Shown here piece by piece: positions 30,133 to 38,039 of a stretch of DNA of 38,039 nt (positions are counted from its first letter, which is position 1; every line of letters starts with the position of its first letter). A program made the translations under genes and the position numbers. The notes under the pieces are model-generated. The model was not told the origin of the DNA. It saw nothing but the letters and a program-made list of their open reading frames with translations, and did not search any database. Source of the DNA: JAGLTN01 sp023135255 (GTDB lineage Bacteria; Planctomycetota; Phycisphaerae; Sedimentisphaerales; Anaerobacaceae); contig DAOWCP010000009.1 of assembly GCA_030639495.1 (NCBI GenBank), forward strand, positions 1 through 38,039, written 5' to 3'.

Positions 30133-31089
30133 ATGTATAAAATATTGATCGCAGATGATCGACATGAAGGCTATGAGCAGGAATACGAAATTTTCAAAAG
30201 TGTTGATGCTGAAGTTATCGTGGAAAAAAGTCAGGACGAAAATGTGCTGGCTGAAGCTGTCAAAGGTGTTGATGGTTTGTTAGTTAACCTTAGTCCCATC
30301 ACCGCAAAAGTGATACAGGCGATGGATAAATGCAAATGTGTTTGTCGCTATGGTGTGGGTTATGACAATGTTGACGCAAATGCTTTAAAAGAAAAAGGTA
30401 TATTTCTTGCGAATGTGCCCGACTATTGTCAGGAAGATGTTTCCGACCATGCACTTGCTTTGATAATGGATTGTGTAAGAAAGATTTCGCGCAAAGACAG
30501 GGCAGTAAGAAAAGGTCAATGGAACTTGACAGGCGTTCAGGCTGTGTATCGGATGACTGGTAAAGTTTTTGGCTTTTTAGGCTATGGCGGTATTGCGAGA
30601 TGTCTGCATCGCAAGATCGATGGTTTTAATTTTGAAAAAGTTTTGGTGTATGACCCGTTTGTTAAAGAAGATTCGATTGAATATAAAAACACACAATTAG
30701 TTTCACTTGATCAGTTGTGCAAAGAGGCGGATTGTATTTCAGTTCATGCTCCGCTCAATGAACAAACCAAGGGCATCCTGGGTGAAAATGAATTTAAGCT
30801 GATGAAAAGTAATGCTATAGTTGTTAACACCTCTCGCGGAGGATTAATCGACACAGATGATTTGATATCATCATTGAAAACCGGTGAGATCGCCTGCGCG
30901 GGGTTGGACGTTTTTGAAAGTGAGCCTTTAGAAGCAGACAGCCAGCTTCGGATGCTTGAAAATGTCACACTTACCGATCATGCAGGTTGGTATTCACATG
31001 AAGCAATTATAGAGTTGAAAACCAAAGCAGCGCAAAATGTTCTTGTGGCTGTGCAGGGTGAAACACCAAGATATGTTGTTAAAATATAA
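30133..31089 (+). CDS. D-isomer-specific 2-hydroxyacid dehydrogenase
   Basis: NAD-dependent dehydrogenase of the SerA/GhrB group, 318 residues, interconverting a D-2-hydroxyacid and a 2-oxoacid. Seen are the cofactor loop FGFLGYGGIAR (147-156) and the catalytic triad Arg235 (VNTSRGGLID), Glu264 (FESEP) and His283 (LTDHAGW). There is no C-terminal ACT domain, so it is not a regulated SerA. AAAGGA is present upstream. The 83-base gap before it is the longest within the operon and holds no obvious promoter or hairpin. In context it may handle a 2-oxoacid made by the aminotransferase or by aldol cleavage. Confidence 0.92.
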   Translation: MYKILIADDRHEGYEQEYEIFKSVDAEVIVEKSQDENVLAEAVKGVDGLLVNLSPITAKVIQAMDKCKCVCRYGVGYDNVDANALKEKGIFLANVPDYCQEDVSDHALALIMDCVRKISRKDRAVRKGQWNLTGVQAVYRMTGKVFGFLGYGGIARCLHRKIDGFNFEKVLVYDPFVKEDSIEYKNTQLVSLDQLCKEADCISVHAPLNEQTKGILGENEFKLMKSNAIVVNTSRGGLIDTDDLISSLKTGEIACAGLDVFESEPLEADSQLRMLENVTLTDHAGWYSHEAIIELKTKAAQNVLVAVQGETPRYVVKI

Positions 31090-31106
31090 TTTTCAGGAGT
31101 CAAAAT

Positions 31107-31784
31107 ATGGCACGTTATAAAAGAATTGATACTTTGTTGAGTATGAAAAAAGTTGGCGTTATTCCGGTTTTTTATAATGCGGATTTCGAGACAGCAAAAA
31201 ATGTGATATGCGCCTGTGCTGATGGCGGCGCAAATGTTATTGAATTTACTAATCGAGGCGACAGGGCGATCGAGGTGTTTACAGCTTTGGAAAAGTACTG
31301 TGTGGAAAACAGACCTGATATTATCATGGGTGTTGGCTCTGTTATAGATGCGCCCACAGCAGCTATGTATATTGCCGCCGGCGCAAATTTTATCGTAGGG
31401 CCTGTACTTGATAAAGAGACTGCAATTGCGTGTAACCTGAAGAAGATACCATACAGCCCAGGTTGCGGCAGTGCTACTGAAATTCATGAAGCTCATAAAC
31501 TCGGCGTTGAAATATGCAAAGTATTCCCAGGTTCATGTGTTGGAGGTCCGGAATTTGTAAAATCTGTTAAAGGGCCGATGCCCTGGACTGATATAATGCC
31601 TACAGGCGGAGTCAGCCCAACTGAAGAAAGTCTCCGCGAGTGGTTCGGAGCTGGTATCGTTTGTGCTGGTATAGGCTCGAAACTTATTTCAAAAGAGATG
31701 CTGCAAAAGAATGATTATGCCGGTATTACCGAGGCAGTTAAAAAAGCAGTTGACCTGATTAAAAATATTAGAAACGGAGGCTAA
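31107..31784 (+). CDS. KDPG/KHG-type aldolase
   Basis: Class I aldolase splitting 2-keto-3-deoxy-6-phosphogluconate (or a related 2-keto-3-deoxy acid) into pyruvate and glyceraldehyde 3-phosphate, the final Entner-Doudoroff step. The 225 residues show Glu46 in IEFTNRG, substrate-loop motif YSPGCGSATEI, Schiff-base Lys138 in CKVFPGS and the phosphate site PTGGVSPTEE. The variants NRG (for TxR) and FPGS (for FPAE) may shift specificity. The kinase gene starts one base after its stop, so product flow from kinase to aldolase is strongly suggested. AGGAG lies before the ATG. Confidence 0.93.
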   Translation: MARYKRIDTLLSMKKVGVIPVFYNADFETAKNVICACADGGANVIEFTNRGDRAIEVFTALEKYCVENRPDIIMGVGSVIDAPTAAMYIAAGANFIVGPVLDKETAIACNLKKIPYSPGCGSATEIHEAHKLGVEICKVFPGSCVGGPEFVKSVKGPMPWTDIMPTGGVSPTEESLREWFGAGIVCAGIGSKLISKEMLQKNDYAGITEAVKKAVDLIKNIRNGG

Positions 31785-31785
31785 G

Positions 31786-32883
31786 ATGGCAATTGAACTT
31801 AGAAAAGAATCCGAATGTAAATATGACATACTTTCTCTCGGCGAGATAATGATCAGGCTCGACCCCGGCGATGAAAGAATACATACAACCAGACATTTCA
31901 GAGCATGGGAGGGTGGCGGAGAATATAATGTTGCCAGAGGACTCAAACGCTGCTTCGGAAAAAGAGCCGCTGTTGTAACCGTGATTGTTGACAATCCCGT
32001 CGGAAGACTTCTTGAAGATTTAATATTTCAGGGCGGCGTTAGTACTGAATACTTCAAATGGGTTGAGTATGACGGCATCGGCAGAAAAGCAAGGCAAGGT
32101 CTGAACTTTACGGAAAAGGGCTTTGGTGTAAGAGCTGCAGTTGGTTGCTCAGACAGAGGCCATACCGCTATATCTCAATTGAAGCCCGGAGAAATTGACT
32201 GGGGGAAAATCTTTGGCACCGACGGCGTTCAATGGTTCCATACCGGTGGTATTTTTGCAGGTCTTTCAGAGACTACCCCAGCGGTAATCATCGAAGCTAT
32301 GGAAGCAGCCAAGAAGCATGGGACGATTATTTCATACGATTTAAATTTCCGTAATTCTCTCTGGAAAGATATCGGCGGTCATGAAAAGGCAATGCAGGTA
32401 AACCGTCAGATAGCTCCTCTGGTTGATGTAATGATAGGTAACGAGGAAGATTTCAGTGCAGCACTTGGCTTTGAAGTCCAGGGAATGGATAAAGGCTGTT
32501 CTAAGCTTGATACCAGTAACTTCAAGAAAATGATAACCCAGGTATGTAAGGAATTCCCGAATTTCAAAGCAGTTGCTACAACTTTGAGAAATGCTGCTAC
32601 CGCTTCAAAAAATGACTGGGGTGCGATACTTTATACTGATGGTCAGTTTCATGAGGCGATTGACAGAGAAGCTTTGGAAATATATGACAGGGTCGGCGGC
32701 GGTGACAGTTTTGCTTCCGGTTTGATTTATGGTCTGATGGAAGCTAAGACGCCGCAGCAGGCTGTTAATTATGGCGCTGCACATGGAGCACTTGCGATGA
32801 CAACTCCAGGCGACACCACTACTGCAAGCCTTAAAGAAGTTGAAAAAGTAATGCAAGGCGGTACAGCAAGGGTGGATAGGTAA
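31786..32883 (+). CDS. kdgK: PfkB-family sugar kinase, probably 2-keto-3-deoxygluconate kinase
   Basis: Ribokinase-fold kinase of 365 residues, phosphorylating a keto-deoxy sugar acid with ATP. The PfkB signature DRVGGGDSFASG near the C-terminus holds the catalytic base Asp and the anion hole. An opening LSLGEIMIRLDPG and GGGEYNVARGL near 43-53 are typical of KdgK. It is somewhat longer than most KdgK proteins (about 310-340). The assignment as kdgK rests on the adjoining KDPG aldolase gene; a kinase for a different 2-keto-3-deoxy acid is possible. A strong ribosome site (GGAGG) lies at the end of the aldolase gene. Confidence 0.88.
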   Translation: MAIELRKESECKYDILSLGEIMIRLDPGDERIHTTRHFRAWEGGGEYNVARGLKRCFGKRAAVVTVIVDNPVGRLLEDLIFQGGVSTEYFKWVEYDGIGRKARQGLNFTEKGFGVRAAVGCSDRGHTAISQLKPGEIDWGKIFGTDGVQWFHTGGIFAGLSETTPAVIIEAMEAAKKHGTIISYDLNFRNSLWKDIGGHEKAMQVNRQIAPLVDVMIGNEEDFSAALGFEVQGMDKGCSKLDTSNFKKMITQVCKEFPNFKAVATTLRNAATASKNDWGAILYTDGQFHEAIDREALEIYDRVGGGDSFASGLIYGLMEAKTPQQAVNYGAAHGALAMTTPGDTTTASLKEVEKVMQGGTARVDR

Positions 32884-32906
32884 GGATTGATAGCAGGTAA
32901 AGTTAT

Positions 32907-33995
32907 ATGTACAATAGTTTAAATTACTGTTTTGACACGCAACTGGTTTTAGGGCGGCTGGGAAAGCTCTATAGTCAAAGATCGCCTATTATTTGTGCAA
33001 AGATGAATGTTCCAAACAGGGCTCTTGAAGAATTTAAAAAAAACCACAAAGAAGGATTTTGTGATTATCCTGATATTCAGGAGAGGGTGAAATTCTGGGA
33101 TTCTTTTACCAGAGAAAGACTTTCAGTTCACGATGATTCGGTACCTGGTGTGCCATTGAAAGAGATGGATCAGGGATTATATGGCGGATTATTTGGCGGG
33201 GATGTGCGGTTTTTATGTGATACGTCAAGAGGTATGTTCTCATCTATGGTATATCCGGTTATTAAGGATTTGGGTGAAGTAGATAAACTTTGCTTTGATG
33301 AAAACTGTATGTGGTTTCAGCGTTACATGAGCCAGATAGATGCTTTTTTAATTGGCGGGAAGGGTAATTTTTCAATAAATCATTTGATGAGTATAAATGG
33401 TCTCAACTTTGTGTTTGAACTCATCGGCGCGACAGCTGCTTATATGGCTTGTGAGGAGCAGCCTGAGTTGGTTAAAAAAGCAATTGAGCTTGCATTTGAA
33501 GTGAATCTAAAAATACAAAAGACTTTTTTTGAAAAAGTGCCCCTCTTAAATAATGGAACTTGCAGTTGCTTTGCTCAATGGCTGCCTGGTGAGATTGTAT
33601 CAGAAAGTGTAGATCCGTTTCATATGACAAGTGTTGATTATTTTGAGAAATGGGGACGCAGTCCGGTCGAGCGTCTGTTTCGCGAATTTGATGGAGGGAT
33701 TATACATATCCATGGCAATGGACGTCACTTGTTCAAGGCAGCGTCAAGCATCAAAGGTTTAAAGGCTATTTTCCTCGGCGATGATACTGGATTTCCCCTT
33801 TCTTTTGATATTCTTGATGAGATAAGAGAGCAGGTTGGGGATTTGCCATTAATATGCCAAGTTGATTTTCATAAATTTAGTGAAAAACTAAAAGAAAAGA
33901 AATTGATTCCGACAGTTTTTTACAATGTTTTGAATGTTCCAAATGTGGATGAAGCAAATAGATGTATGGATGATGTTAGAGATTGTCTTTTATAA
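32907..33995 (+). CDS. Uroporphyrinogen decarboxylase-family protein
   Basis: A 362-residue TIM-barrel-type protein of the URO-D superfamily, which includes haem enzyme HemE and corrinoid-linked methyltransferases such as MtaA and CmuA. Recognisable parts are the TCSCFAQWLPG segment, HMTSVDYFEKWG and HIHGNGRHLFKAA, followed by LGDDTGFPLSFDIL. It is not HemE by context or N-terminal motif. No corrinoid protein or B12 domain lies nearby, so methyl transfer is unsupported. Planctomycetal sugar operons often hold such proteins with unknown roles. CAGG precedes the ATG by a normal distance. The start at 32907 follows the kinase by 23 bases. Confidence 0.8.
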   Translation: MYNSLNYCFDTQLVLGRLGKLYSQRSPIICAKMNVPNRALEEFKKNHKEGFCDYPDIQERVKFWDSFTRERLSVHDDSVPGVPLKEMDQGLYGGLFGGDVRFLCDTSRGMFSSMVYPVIKDLGEVDKLCFDENCMWFQRYMSQIDAFLIGGKGNFSINHLMSINGLNFVFELIGATAAYMACEEQPELVKKAIELAFEVNLKIQKTFFEKVPLLNNGTCSCFAQWLPGEIVSESVDPFHMTSVDYFEKWGRSPVERLFREFDGGIIHIHGNGRHLFKAASSIKGLKAIFLGDDTGFPLSFDILDEIREQVGDLPLICQVDFHKFSEKLKEKKLIPTVFYNVLNVPNVDEANRCMDDVRDCLL

Positions 33996-34015
33996 ATTAT
34001 TGTAAGGTAACTAAT

Positions 34016-34126
34016 ATGATATTAAAAAAAACAATGGTCAAGAAGATTTGTGCAGGTGTTTTACTTGTATGTGCGTTTTCCCCTGCATTGACAACTTTTA
34101 TAGCAAATATGTTTTTAGGTCCGTAA
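34016..34126 (+). CDS. 36-residue hydrophobic peptide in the operon
   Basis: Small ORF MILKKTMVKKICAG... ending NMFLGP. It has a basic N-terminus and then a hydrophobic core of about 20 residues, like a single-pass membrane microprotein or an isolated signal sequence. TAAGG lies seven bases before the ATG. It fits the operon exactly, 20 bases after the UroD-like gene and with its stop codon merging into the GGAG ribosome site of the SDR gene. It is unlike the SDR in any frame, so it is not a shifted fragment. I do not recognise the peptide. Confidence 0.6.
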   Translation: MILKKTMVKKICAGVLLVCAFSPALTTFIANMFLGP

Positions 34127-34136
34127 GGAGATTTCC

Positions 34137-34904
34137 ATGAGTTTGGAATTATTTAATTTATCTGGAAAAAGAATATTGATTACCGGCAGCGGTAGAGGTA
34201 TTGGTTTTGAAATGGCCAAGGGACTCGGTCAGGCAGGTGCTGAGATAATTATAAGTGATATAAATTCTCAACGACTTGAATCTGCAGTCGCTGAGTTGCA
34301 AAGTATGGCAATCAGAGCTCACGGGGTAATTATGAATGTAACAGATGAGCGGCAGATTGAAAAAACCATAGCAGATATTCAACAGAACATAGGTCCCATA
34401 GAGGTACTGTTCAACAATGCGGGTGTGAATCTCAGAGGTCCGCTTGAAGAATATAGTTTTGAAGATTGGAAAACTGTGCTTGATATAAATCTTGCTGGGG
34501 TTTTTCTTGTTTCAAAACATGTAGTAAAAGACATGATAAAGCGTCAGGCTGGTAAAATCGTAAACACCTGCTCACTGATGAGCGAACTTGGCCGAAGTTC
34601 AACCGCAGCCTATACCGCATCTAAAGGCGGTGTTAAAATGCTCACAAAGGCGATGACAGTCGAATGGGCAAAGCACAATATTCAGATAAACGGTATCGGA
34701 CCAGGCTATTTTATTTCTGAAATGACAAAGCCTTTGGTTGAAGATGAAAAGTTTAATGAATGGATTTGTGGCAGAACCCCTGCTAACCGGTGGGGACAGC
34801 TCGAAGAACTTGTAGGAGCAGCAATATTTCTTGCCAGCGATGCATCAAGTTTTGTTAATGGTCAGATTATTTATGTCGATGGTGGATTTCTTTCGACAAT
34901 GTAA
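34137..34904 (+). CDS. Short-chain dehydrogenase/reductase (gluconate 5-dehydrogenase-like)
   Basis: Classical SDR of 255 residues, NAD(P)-dependent. Cofactor motif TGSGRGIG (16-23), NNAG (93-96), catalytic Ser146, Tyr159 and Lys163 (AAYTASKGG), and C-terminal IYVDGGF are all intact. Closest in style to gluconate 5-dehydrogenase or 2-deoxy-D-gluconate 3-dehydrogenase; in alginate and pectin pathways relatives reduce DEHU or DKI to KDG or KDG precursors, which would feed the KdgK and aldolase of the same operon. GGAG lies seven bases upstream. Last enzyme gene of the operon; no terminator hairpin is obvious after it. Confidence 0.92.
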   Translation: MSLELFNLSGKRILITGSGRGIGFEMAKGLGQAGAEIIISDINSQRLESAVAELQSMAIRAHGVIMNVTDERQIEKTIADIQQNIGPIEVLFNNAGVNLRGPLEEYSFEDWKTVLDINLAGVFLVSKHVVKDMIKRQAGKIVNTCSLMSELGRSSTAAYTASKGGVKMLTKAMTVEWAKHNIQINGIGPGYFISEMTKPLVEDEKFNEWICGRTPANRWGQLEELVGAAIFLASDASSFVNGQIIYVDGGFLSTM

Positions 34905-34946
34905 TCTGCTTATTTATTAGTTGTAAATTTTGGAGGAGTATTATTA

Positions 34947-35057
34947 ATGTCAATGTCCTCACGACAGCCTAAATGCGAACAGAAAATATTAAAATGCTCT
35001 AATTGCTTATATTCATTCTTGCAAAATGAGACTGTTTCGCTTACTATCACGCCTTAA
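34947..35057 (+). CDS. Possible 36-residue Cys-containing small protein
   Basis: Small ORF MSMSSRQPKCEQ... with Cys10, Cys17 and Cys20 (CSNC), ending SLTITP. The ribosome site GGAGGAG eight bases before the ATG is among the strongest in the window, which is why I list it. It lies alone in the 196-base gap between the SDR and glycosyltransferase genes. CxxC could bind metal, but 36 residues is near the chance limit, and it might be a remnant of a longer gene. Confidence 0.4.
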   Translation: MSMSSRQPKCEQKILKCSNCLYSFLQNETVSLTITP

Positions 35058-35100
35058 GATGGATTTTAAACTATGGATGGTTTTTTAAAGGGATTGGTCA

Positions 35101-35916
35101 ATGCCTCAGCTGCATAAAGGCAAAGCTACAATTTGCATAGTAAATTATAAGACGCTGGATTTTACGAGACTTTGTCTGAGAAGTATTCGTAAATTCACAA
35201 CATATCCATATGAAATTATCGTAGTTGATAATGACTCCAGGGATGAATCATTGGAGTATCTAAAAAGCCTAAGCTGGATAAAGCTGCTGGAAAGAAAAAA
35301 CACTAACGACCCCAGCGGCGGATATGCTCATTCGTATGCCCTTGATCTGGCTTTTGAAAATTGTAGTACTGAATATTTCGTATCAATGCATAGTGATACC
35401 TTTATAAAAAAACAAGGCTGGCTAACCAAAATGGTCAGCTACATTGATAACGACCCGAATGTATTTTCTGTAGGTACGGGCAAAATTGAATTGACTCCTC
35501 TCTGGCGTGAAATCCTAAAAAAAACATTTGATTTTAAAACTTTCAAAAGAAAGTTGCTGCAAGTTCCTGACCCGGTAGGGAAATACCGCTACTATAACAG
35601 AACTATCTGCTGTCTGTACCGCACAGCTATTATAAGAAAAGAAAATCTTGATTTTACAACCGGAAGAGAAATTGGTCTGACTGCTGGCAAAAAGTTACAT
35701 TTCGACCTGGCTGATAAAGGCTATAGCTTTGTGAAACTGTGTCCTAAAAAGCTCGGCGAATATGTTATACACCTTGCTCATGCTACTCAGGCAATAAATG
35801 CCAGCGAATTTACACTCAGAAAAAAAACCGTTAATAAATGTGAACGATTTATCAAAAAAATCATGTCAGACGGCGTAGTAAAAAGTATATTAGAGGATAA
35901 TTCGCTGGATAAATGA
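35101..35916 (+). CDS. Family 2 glycosyltransferase
   Basis: GT-A fold transferase of 271 residues, adding a sugar from a nucleotide donor to a surface glycan or lipid carrier at the cytoplasmic face. The opening ICIVNYKTLDFTRLCLRSI, IIVVDNDSRDES (donor binding) and MHSDTF near 96-101 (DxD-like metal site) mark the family. There is no transmembrane segment. AAAGGG sits eight bases before the ATG. It starts a pair with the fusion glycosyltransferase gene six bases downstream. Like its neighbour it is AT-rich relative to the 7-10 kb block. Confidence 0.9.
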   Translation: MPQLHKGKATICIVNYKTLDFTRLCLRSIRKFTTYPYEIIVVDNDSRDESLEYLKSLSWIKLLERKNTNDPSGGYAHSYALDLAFENCSTEYFVSMHSDTFIKKQGWLTKMVSYIDNDPNVFSVGTGKIELTPLWREILKKTFDFKTFKRKLLQVPDPVGKYRYYNRTICCLYRTAIIRKENLDFTTGREIGLTAGKKLHFDLADKGYSFVKLCPKKLGEYVIHLAHATQAINASEFTLRKKTVNKCERFIKKIMSDGVVKSILEDNSLDK

Positions 35917-35922
35917 AGAAAC

Positions 35923-37845
35923 ATGAAAAAACTACTCATAATAAGCAATAATCCCAAAAGAGCCAGCTTCAGACAAAGGATAAGTATTTACCTTGATAAA
36001 TTGAATGAATCTGGAATTGCTTGTGATGTTTGTGAATTGACATCAAACGAGTCAAGTCGAATAAAGCTGTTTAAAAAGGCAGCAGATTATGATGCTGTTT
36101 TTCTCCAAAAAAAATGCCTTAATATCCTTGATTCATTAATATTGCGTCATTACAGCAGAAAGATAATTTATGATTTTGATGATGCAATAATGTATAGTGC
36201 TTCTAAGCCGCAGTGTAAAAGTTTTTCACATTTTATGCCTTTCAGACACACAGCAAAAATGGCAGACTGTATATTAGCGGGAAACGCTTATCTTGCTGAG
36301 CACGCAGGCAGATTTAATAAAAACGTTTATGTATTGCCTACTGCTTTAAATATCAAAGAATATGATTTGGAAAAAACCATCACAGATAATAAGATCAGGC
36401 TTGTCTGGATCGGAAGTAAAGCTACATTAAAATACCTTGTAGAGTTGAAGGATGTTTTTGAGCAGATAGGCAAATGTTATAAAAACGTAGTTCTGAGAAT
36501 AATTGCTGATGATTTCTTTGAATTAGAAAATATGGAAGTTGAGAAATGCCCCTGGTCATTGGAAACCCAAGGCCAGAATTTAGTTAATAGTGATATTGGT
36601 ATTGCTCCTCTTGTTGATAACAGATTTAGCCGTGGTAAGTGTGGTTTCAAAATTTTGCAATACCAAGCAGCTTCTTTGCCTGTGACAGCTTCACCAGTTG
36701 GGGTTAATCGAGATTTTGTCGCCGATTCGATAACCGGCTTTTGCTCCAGGAACCGTAATCAATGGTTCGAAAACATTGCCAGATTAGTTGACGATACAGC
36801 TCTAAGAAAAAAAATGGGACTGGCTGGTAAACAGCTCGTAAAAGATTACGACATTGAAATTATTGGTGATAAACTCTGTTCATTGATTTCTCAGCAGCTT
36901 GGCGGAGAAACCGAAGCTTCTGTTGAAAAAGAGCAAGTCAAAGTAAGTATTTGCATCCCGACCTATAATCGCAAAGAGTATCTAAAAGAGACTCTAAATA
37001 GCATCGCTGGCCAAAGTTTTAAATATTATGAAATTGTGATAGTCGATGATGGTTCAACTGATGGCACAAAAGAAATGATAGATTCTTTGGATATGCCGAT
37101 AAATTATTATTGGCAGGAAAATGCCGGTGATGCTGCTGCCAGAAATAAACTTATAGACTTAGCTAAAGGCGAATATCTTGCCTTTATAGATTCTGATGAC
37201 CTGCTCTTGCCTGATTCAATAGAAAATATGGTAAATATAATCAAATCCAATAATACAGATATAATTGTATATGGTTCATATTATAGAATCGACGCTGAGG
37301 GTAACGTTTACGGCAAAAGCAAAAGAGTACTCCGTAGCGGCTTTATAACAAAATATCTTTTCGAAACGATCATGGTTCATTCCTGCGGTGCGATGATACC
37401 AAGAAAACTGTTATTAAACAAAAAATTTGATACCTCCATGAGAGTGTGTTCTGACTATGATCGCTGGCTTGAGCTTTCAATAAAATATCCTTTTATTGCG
37501 ACAGCTAAACCTACATTCAAAAGACGCCGTCACTCGAAGAACCTGTCAAAAGCAACATATGCTAATTGTCTTACCCAGTATCAGGTACTCAAAAAGTTTT
37601 ATTATGAAAAAGGCGGCAAAGAGTTTATTCCTGATAAAGTTGCCCGAAAGGTATTGAGCAAAGAACTTCGCAGACTTGGTCGATTGGCGATATTGGAAAA
37701 CAGACCCAGACATGGATGCAAATTGCTGAAAAAATCTTTCTATATCTATTCCAATCCCAAATCCTTGTTTTACTGGACGATAGCTTCTTTAGCAGGTTCT
37801 TCAGGATTAGCAAAAATGTGTTTTAAAAAACGTCCTCTGTTTTGA
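35923..37845 (+). CDS. Bifunctional glycosyltransferase: GT-B (GT4-like) fused to GT-A (GT2)
   Basis: A 640-residue protein with two transferase modules. Residues 1-330 have a GT-B fold: KKLLIISNNPKRASFRQRI, IYDFDDAIMY and IGIAPLVDN, then CGFKILQYQAASLPV, the donor-site segment of GT4 enzymes. A short linker rich in Glu leads to a GT2 module (about 341-560) with VSICIPTYNRKEYLKETL, VIVDDGSTDGT and the DxD site FIDSDD near 422. The C-terminal 80 residues are basic with no clear membrane span. Fusions let one protein add two sugars in sequence. Both active-site regions look intact. The ribosome site is weak (GAAGAAA), and the gene starts six bases after the previous stop. Confidence 0.9.
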   Translation: MKKLLIISNNPKRASFRQRISIYLDKLNESGIACDVCELTSNESSRIKLFKKAADYDAVFLQKKCLNILDSLILRHYSRKIIYDFDDAIMYSASKPQCKSFSHFMPFRHTAKMADCILAGNAYLAEHAGRFNKNVYVLPTALNIKEYDLEKTITDNKIRLVWIGSKATLKYLVELKDVFEQIGKCYKNVVLRIIADDFFELENMEVEKCPWSLETQGQNLVNSDIGIAPLVDNRFSRGKCGFKILQYQAASLPVTASPVGVNRDFVADSITGFCSRNRNQWFENIARLVDDTALRKKMGLAGKQLVKDYDIEIIGDKLCSLISQQLGGETEASVEKEQVKVSICIPTYNRKEYLKETLNSIAGQSFKYYEIVIVDDGSTDGTKEMIDSLDMPINYYWQENAGDAAARNKLIDLAKGEYLAFIDSDDLLLPDSIENMVNIIKSNNTDIIVYGSYYRIDAEGNVYGKSKRVLRSGFITKYLFETIMVHSCGAMIPRKLLLNKKFDTSMRVCSDYDRWLELSIKYPFIATAKPTFKRRRHSKNLSKATYANCLTQYQVLKKFYYEKGGKEFIPDKVARKVLSKELRRLGRLAILENRPRHGCKLLKKSFYIYSNPKSLFYWTIASLAGSSGLAKMCFKKRPLF

Positions 37846-37875
37846 TCGTAGCATTTATTAAAAGGATAGCTCTTT

Positions 37876-37956
37876 ATGTTTTATTTAAAAAGCGGATTGT
37901 TAAATTTGGCTGGATTTAGCAAAAAGGAATCTGGTAAAATCAGGAAACTTCTTTAA
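37876..37956 (+). CDS. Very small ORF (26 residues) after the glycosyltransferases
   Basis: ATG-to-TAA frame of 26 codons beginning MFYLKSGLLNLAG, with AAAGGATAG eight bases upstream, 30 bases after the fusion glycosyltransferase. Listed only because of the ribosome site; it may be chance. The remaining 83 bases to the window end are AT-rich and show nothing I can name. Confidence 0.25.
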   Translation: MFYLKSGLLNLAGFSKKESGKIRKLL

Positions 37957-38039
37957 AAGGTACGACTGTTCATTGGATATTTTTTTAGATGGAATATTTT
38001 TTATGAACATTAATATGTAATGTTGTTTTTTGGAATGAA

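Noticed and set aside
1..38039. CRISPR arrays, prophage genes, toxin-antitoxin pairs, intact insertion sequences
   Set aside because: No regularly spaced short repeats, phage structural genes, transposase genes or paired small toxin/antitoxin ORFs were seen.

Overview
The window reads as a chromosomal segment from a Planctomycetota bacterium, most likely of the Phycisphaerae (Sedimentisphaerales-like). The pointers are protein types typical of that group: a short ceramidase-type lipoprotein, a Tat-exported DegT aminotransferase, a pseudopilin with an A|FTLVE cleavage site, a beta-helix protein ending in a dockerin, a membrane-anchored ECF sigma factor, and very large PQQ-type propeller proteins. 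This assignment comes from protein character only; no rRNA is present.

Layout. 1-2082: hisH-hisF (histidine biosynthesis) and a convergent GNAT acetyltransferase. 2120-2362: a compact minus-strand unit with a sigma70-type promoter, a 36-codon ORF and a strong terminator, between clpB and the GNAT gene. 2380-4968: clpB. 5403-7007: a sensor kinase whose input domain is a periplasmic solute-binding domain. 7145-7218: tRNA-Arg(TCG). 7329-10449: a GC-richer block with a ceramidase-like lipoprotein and a Tat-DegT protein, closed by a strong terminator. 10525-21115 (minus): a tightly packed five-gene operon with a predicted lipoprotein/membrane protein, an FtsX/MacB-type permease, its ABC ATPase and two giant secreted propeller proteins. 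Each propeller protein carries a methyltransferase-like Rossmann domain between two propellers. 21757-26011: a membrane-anchored ECF sigma factor, a beta-helix/dockerin protein and a pseudopilin-like protein. 26445-34904: an operon of eight enzymes and a 36-residue hydrophobic peptide, with a good promoter and an inverted repeat over it. 35101-37845: a GT2 glycosyltransferase and a GT-B/GT-A fusion glycosyltransferase.

How the genes work together. The 26-35 kb operon ends in lower Entner-Doudoroff steps (KDG kinase and KDPG aldolase) fed by an SDR and a Gfo/Idh/MocA dehydrogenase. It also has a class III aminotransferase, an M20 deacylase/peptidase, a D-2-hydroxyacid dehydrogenase and a UroD-family protein, so its substrate is probably more complex than a plain uronate (perhaps an acylated amino-sugar acid). 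No transporter or lyase is encoded in it. The 10.5-21 kb operon looks like an export or envelope system in which a LolCDE/MacB-type ABC module is coupled, by overlapping genes, to exported propeller proteins. I regard it as the best candidate for an undescribed system.

An 86-bp structured repeat occurs three times (1-86, 21231-21316, and 26127-26212 on the minus strand). The copies align without gaps and show paired changes that preserve hairpins. I found no CRISPR array, prophage, integrase or intact insertion sequence.
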